Positions 5,700 to 7,800 of a stretch of 7,800 nucleotides of DNA are shown here, piece by piece. Source of the DNA: an uncultured Collinsella sp. (GTDB taxonomy: Bacteria > Actinomycetota > Coriobacteriia > Coriobacteriales > Coriobacteriaceae); the NCBI GenBank assembly GCA_900553215.1, contig USCJ01000057.1, positions 1 to 7,800 of the forward strand, written 5' to 3'. Below the pieces are notes generated by a model. The model made no database searches. It was not told the origin of the DNA and saw only the letters and a list, made by a program, of their open reading frames with translations. Every line of letters begins with the position of its first letter. Position 1 is the stretch's first letter. A program made the translations under genes and the position numbers.

Positions 5700-5728
5700 G
5701 GGACAAATACTACTGATTATTTTGTCCC
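5700..5728 (-). terminator. Second hairpin overlapping the sufU stop codon
   Basis: GGGACAAA (5700-5707) and TTTGTCCC (5721-5728) form an 8-bp stem with a 13-base loop that contains the sufU TAG (5710-5712). One arm lies in the last sense codons of sufU. Only AAATCTTAAG follows on the minus strand, so it is a weak terminator alone. It may act in tandem with the hairpin at 5649-5681 or protect the mRNA 3' end. Confidence 0.45.
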
Positions 5729-6144
5729 GTGAGCATGCCGTCGAGGGTGCGCCAGGCGAGCTCGGCGCATTTGACGCGGGCGGGCATGTGCGAGATGTCC
5801 TGGAGCTGGGCGGCCTCGTCCAGGTCTTCCAAGTCCTCCTCGGAGAGCTGCTCGCCGCGGATCATGGCGAGGAAGAGCTCTGCCAAGCGGCGAGCTTCCT
5901 CGACGGTCTCGCCGGTGATGAGGTCGGCCATGATGTCGGCGCTTGCCTGGCTGATGGCGCAGCCGTGGCCGGTAAAGGAGGCCTCCTCGATCACGTTGTT
6001 CTCGACACGTAGCTGCAAGGTGAGCTCGTCTCCGCAGCTGGGGTTGATGCCGTCGTGCTCGTGCGTGGGGGCGTCCATCTCGTACTTGTAGTCGGGGTGC
6101 GAGTTGTGCTCCATAAACGTGGTGGAGGTGTACAGATTACCCAT
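5710..6144 (-). CDS. sufU: SufU, sulfur-acceptor partner of SufS
   Basis: SufU is the zinc-containing sulfur acceptor of Gram-positive SUF systems: it takes persulfide sulfur from SufS for cluster assembly on SufBCD. The 144-residue product is close to the usual 145 or so. It has the zinc ligands expected of SufU: C37 and D39 in NPSCGDELTL, C62 in GHGCAISQASADIMADLITG, and C126 in RVKCAELAWRTL. The SufU-type insertion before the last Cys (GEQLSEEDLEDLDEAAQLQD, about 97-116) is present and separates it from IscU. The ATG at 6144 overlaps the 3' end of sufS by 8 bases, with GGAG about 9-10 bases upstream, so translation is probably coupled. A longer in-frame reading back to 6276 is a shadow of sufS. 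It is the last gene of the operon, followed by paired hairpins. Confidence 0.95.
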   Translation of the reverse strand: MGNLYTSTTFMEHNSHPDYKYEMDAPTHEHDGINPSCGDELTLQLRVENNVIEEASFTGHGCAISQASADIMADLITGETVEEARRLAELFLAMIRGEQLSEEDLEDLDEAAQLQDISHMPARVKCAELAWRTLDGMLTGQNNQ

Positions 6145-7462
6145 TGAACGTGCTCCAAACGTGATGCAGGCCGGCGATGAACTTGTCGATATCGGCCTTG
6201 TCGTTGTAGAAGGCCACGCTGGCGCGGCAGCAGGCAAGGTTCTCGACGCCCAGCCAGGTGAGCAGCGGCTGCGCACAGTGGTGGCCGGCGCGAATGCAGA
6301 CGCCGTCCATGTCCATGATGCTCGCTACGTCGTGCGGGTGGATGCCCTTGACGTTAAAGCTCACGACGCCGTGGTGGTTGTCCCAATAGATGGAGCCGAT
6401 GATCTGGACAAAGTCGAGCTGCATGAGTTCGCCCATCAGATAGTGGACGAGTGCCTGCTCGCGGGCCTGGATGTTCTCGTAACCCACCGTGTTGACCAGG
6501 TAATCGAGTGCGGCGCCCGTGGCGAAGATGCCGGCGGCGTCCTGCGTGCCGGCCTCGAACTTCTCGGGGACGGGAGCCCAGACAGCGTTCTGCTCGGTGA
6601 CCGAATCGATCATCTCGCCGCCGGTAAGCATGGGCGGCATGGCGTTGAGCAGGTCCATCTTGCCCCACAGCACGCCGATGCCCATGGGGCCCATGGCCTT
6701 GTGCGCACTAAAGGCAAAGAAGTCGGCGCCCAGGTCGGCCACATCGACCGGCATGTGCGGCAGCGACTGCGCGCCGTCGACGACCAGGTAGCCGCCGTAC
6801 TTGTGCACGAGTTTGCCGAGGTTCTTGACCGGGTTCTCGACGCCCAGCACGTTGGAGACCTGTCCCACGGCTAGGATCTTGGTCTTGGGACCCACCTTGG
6901 CAAGAACCTCCTCGGTGGTGAGCTGGCCGGTCTTGGTGGGGTAGAGGTAGACGAGCTTGGCGCCGGTCTCGCGGCAGACCTGCTGCCACGGAATCAGGTT
7001 GGAGTGGTGCTCCATGATGGTGATGACGACCTCGTCGCCCGGTTCGAGCACTGTGGGCGCAAAGCTCTTAGCGACCAGGTTGAGCGACTCGCTCGTGTTG
7101 CGGGTGAAGACGACCTCGTTGGCCTGTGAGGCGCCGATGAGGTCAGCGATCTGCTGGCGGACCTTCGCGATGGCGTCGGTGGCCTCGACGGATAGCGAGT
7201 ACAGGCCGCGCAGCGGGTTGGCGTTCATGCGCTGGTAGAAGTCGCGCTCGGCGTCGAGCACGCAGGCGGGGCGCTGCGCGGTGGCAGCGCTATCGAGAAA
7301 GGCGATCTCGGGGTGCTGCTGGAACAGCGGGAACTGGCCCTTGTAGGGGTTATTCTCGATGTCCACGGTGGGCCAGCCGCGCGAAGCCTCGTCGCTGGCG
7401 TCGAGCATCATGGGCTCGGGGGCGGTGCAGGTATCGCATTTAACGTGCTCGGTGTCGATCAT
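6137..7462 (-). CDS. sufS: SufS group II cysteine desulfurase
   Basis: SufS is a PLP enzyme that converts L-cysteine to L-alanine and leaves a persulfide for SufU. The 441-residue product shows the expected fold type I features: YLDSAATAQRP-like AFLDSAATAQRP (54-65), MEHHSNLIPWQ with H152 (150-160), VDGAQSLPHMPVD with D229 (228-240), FSAHKAMGPMGIGVLWGK with the PLP lysine K255 (251-268), and IRAGHHCAQPLL with catalytic C396 (390-401). Family members are usually about 405 residues. This one has some 35 extra residues at the N-terminus, containing CDTC (C9-C12), before the typical PYKGQFPLF start. The ATG at 7462 is supported by GAGGAGG eight bases upstream and by its ATGA overlap with the sufD stop, so the extension appears genuine. 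It is the middle gene of the visible sufD-sufS-sufU operon. Cytosolic. Confidence 0.96.
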   Translation of the reverse strand: MIDTEHVKCDTCTAPEPMMLDASDEASRGWPTVDIENNPYKGQFPLFQQHPEIAFLDSAATAQRPACVLDAERDFYQRMNANPLRGLYSLSVEATDAIAKVRQQIADLIGASQANEVVFTRNTSESLNLVAKSFAPTVLEPGDEVVITIMEHHSNLIPWQQVCRETGAKLVYLYPTKTGQLTTEEVLAKVGPKTKILAVGQVSNVLGVENPVKNLGKLVHKYGGYLVVDGAQSLPHMPVDVADLGADFFAFSAHKAMGPMGIGVLWGKMDLLNAMPPMLTGGEMIDSVTEQNAVWAPVPEKFEAGTQDAAGIFATGAALDYLVNTVGYENIQAREQALVHYLMGELMQLDFVQIIGSIYWDNHHGVVSFNVKGIHPHDVASIMDMDGVCIRAGHHCAQPLLTWLGVENLACCRASVAFYNDKADIDKFIAGLHHVWSTFNG

Positions 7463-7800
7463 GCGAGCTCCTCCTCAAAGTTGTCGATCAGGTTGTTGCC
7501 CAGGCGGACGACGGCGGCGCGGGTGCGCTCATCGGTGGCGGAAAGCGCGGCGTCCTCCAGCTTGGCGCGGATGAACAGGTCCTCGGCGGCGTTTTGGTCA
7601 AGGCCGCGGCAGGCGAGGTAGAACAGCTGCTCGTCGCGGACGTGGCCGATGGTGGCGCCGTGGTTGCCGGCGACGTCGTCCTCGTCGCACAGGATGACGG
7701 GGACAGTCTTGTTGTCGACGCCCTTGTTGGCCAGCAACACGGTTTCGCGGACATTCTCCAATCTGGCACTTGTGCCGTCGCTGCTGGGCTTTTTCGGCGG
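7459..7800 (-). CDS. sufD: SufD, C-terminal part (gene continues past the right edge)
   Basis: The last 113 codons of a SufB/SufD family protein are present, open to the window edge. The characteristic C-terminal stretch is visible: VPVILCDEDDVAGNHGATIG then HVRDEQLFYLACRGLDQNAA. The HGAT variant at this point fits SufD, where the His is thought to contribute with SufB to cluster formation, better than SufB, which usually has EAS. SufD forms the SufBCD scaffold with SufB and the ATPase SufC. Its TGA overlaps the sufS ATG by four bases (ATGA), indicating translational coupling. SufB cannot be fully excluded from the fragment alone. Confidence 0.87.
   Translation of the reverse strand, partial: PPKKPSSDGTSARLENVRETVLLANKGVDNKTVPVILCDEDDVAGNHGATIGHVRDEQLFYLACRGLDQNAAEDLFIRAKLEDAALSATDERTRAAVVRLGNNLIDNFEEELA

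Noticed and set aside
6145..6276. N-terminal extension of SufU
   Set aside because: These bases encode the SufS C-terminus in another frame. The ATG at 6144 gives the normal SufU length and start.

Overview
The window looks like chromosomal DNA from a GC-rich anaerobic Gram-positive bacterium, most likely a gut Coriobacteriia member such as Collinsella or a close relative. This is inferred from GC-rich codon use, strong AGGAGG-type ribosome sites, a SUF operon ending in sufD-sufS-sufU, and a GGGtGRT gene paired with a NifU-like gene. No rRNA, tRNA, CRISPR array or complete insertion sequence is visible.

Layout from left to right. (1) 1-738, minus: a DinD (DNA-damage-inducible protein D) homologue that runs off the left edge. 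It is split by a one-base frameshift after the conserved RYACY segment, so it is called a pseudogene. (2) 822-857: a perfect 12-bp stem in the gap before the next gene. (3) 900-2426, minus: a stand-alone FAD-dependent oxidoreductase of the fumarate reductase/L-aspartate oxidase superfamily. (4) 2611-4440, minus: a two-gene operon with a clear terminator, encoding an unusual NifU-like scaffold protein followed by a GGGtGRT family protein of unknown function. (5) 4441-4843: a 403-bp intergenic region with the putative operon promoter and several small palindromes. (6) 4844-5644, plus: an HUH (Y1) REP-associated-type transposase with an added C-terminal helix-turn-helix. (7) 5649-5728: two hairpins between the converging transposase gene and SUF operon. 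(8) 5710-7800, minus: the tail of a SUF iron-sulfur assembly operon, sufD (partial), sufS and sufU, joined by short overlaps.

How the genes fit together. SufS takes sulfur from cysteine, SufU accepts it and passes it on, and SufD belongs to the SufBCD scaffold that builds clusters. About 1.3 kb from this standard pathway lies the operon of a second, divergent NifU-like protein and the uncharacterised GGGtGRT protein. Its conserved Cys pattern differs from SufU/IscU, and both genes are strongly codon-biased, suggesting high expression. This pair is the best candidate in the window for an undescribed system: an accessory Fe-S or metal/sulfur handling module. The transposase gene sits between the two Fe-S loci. 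The left part (dinD remnant and FAD enzyme) appears functionally unrelated.
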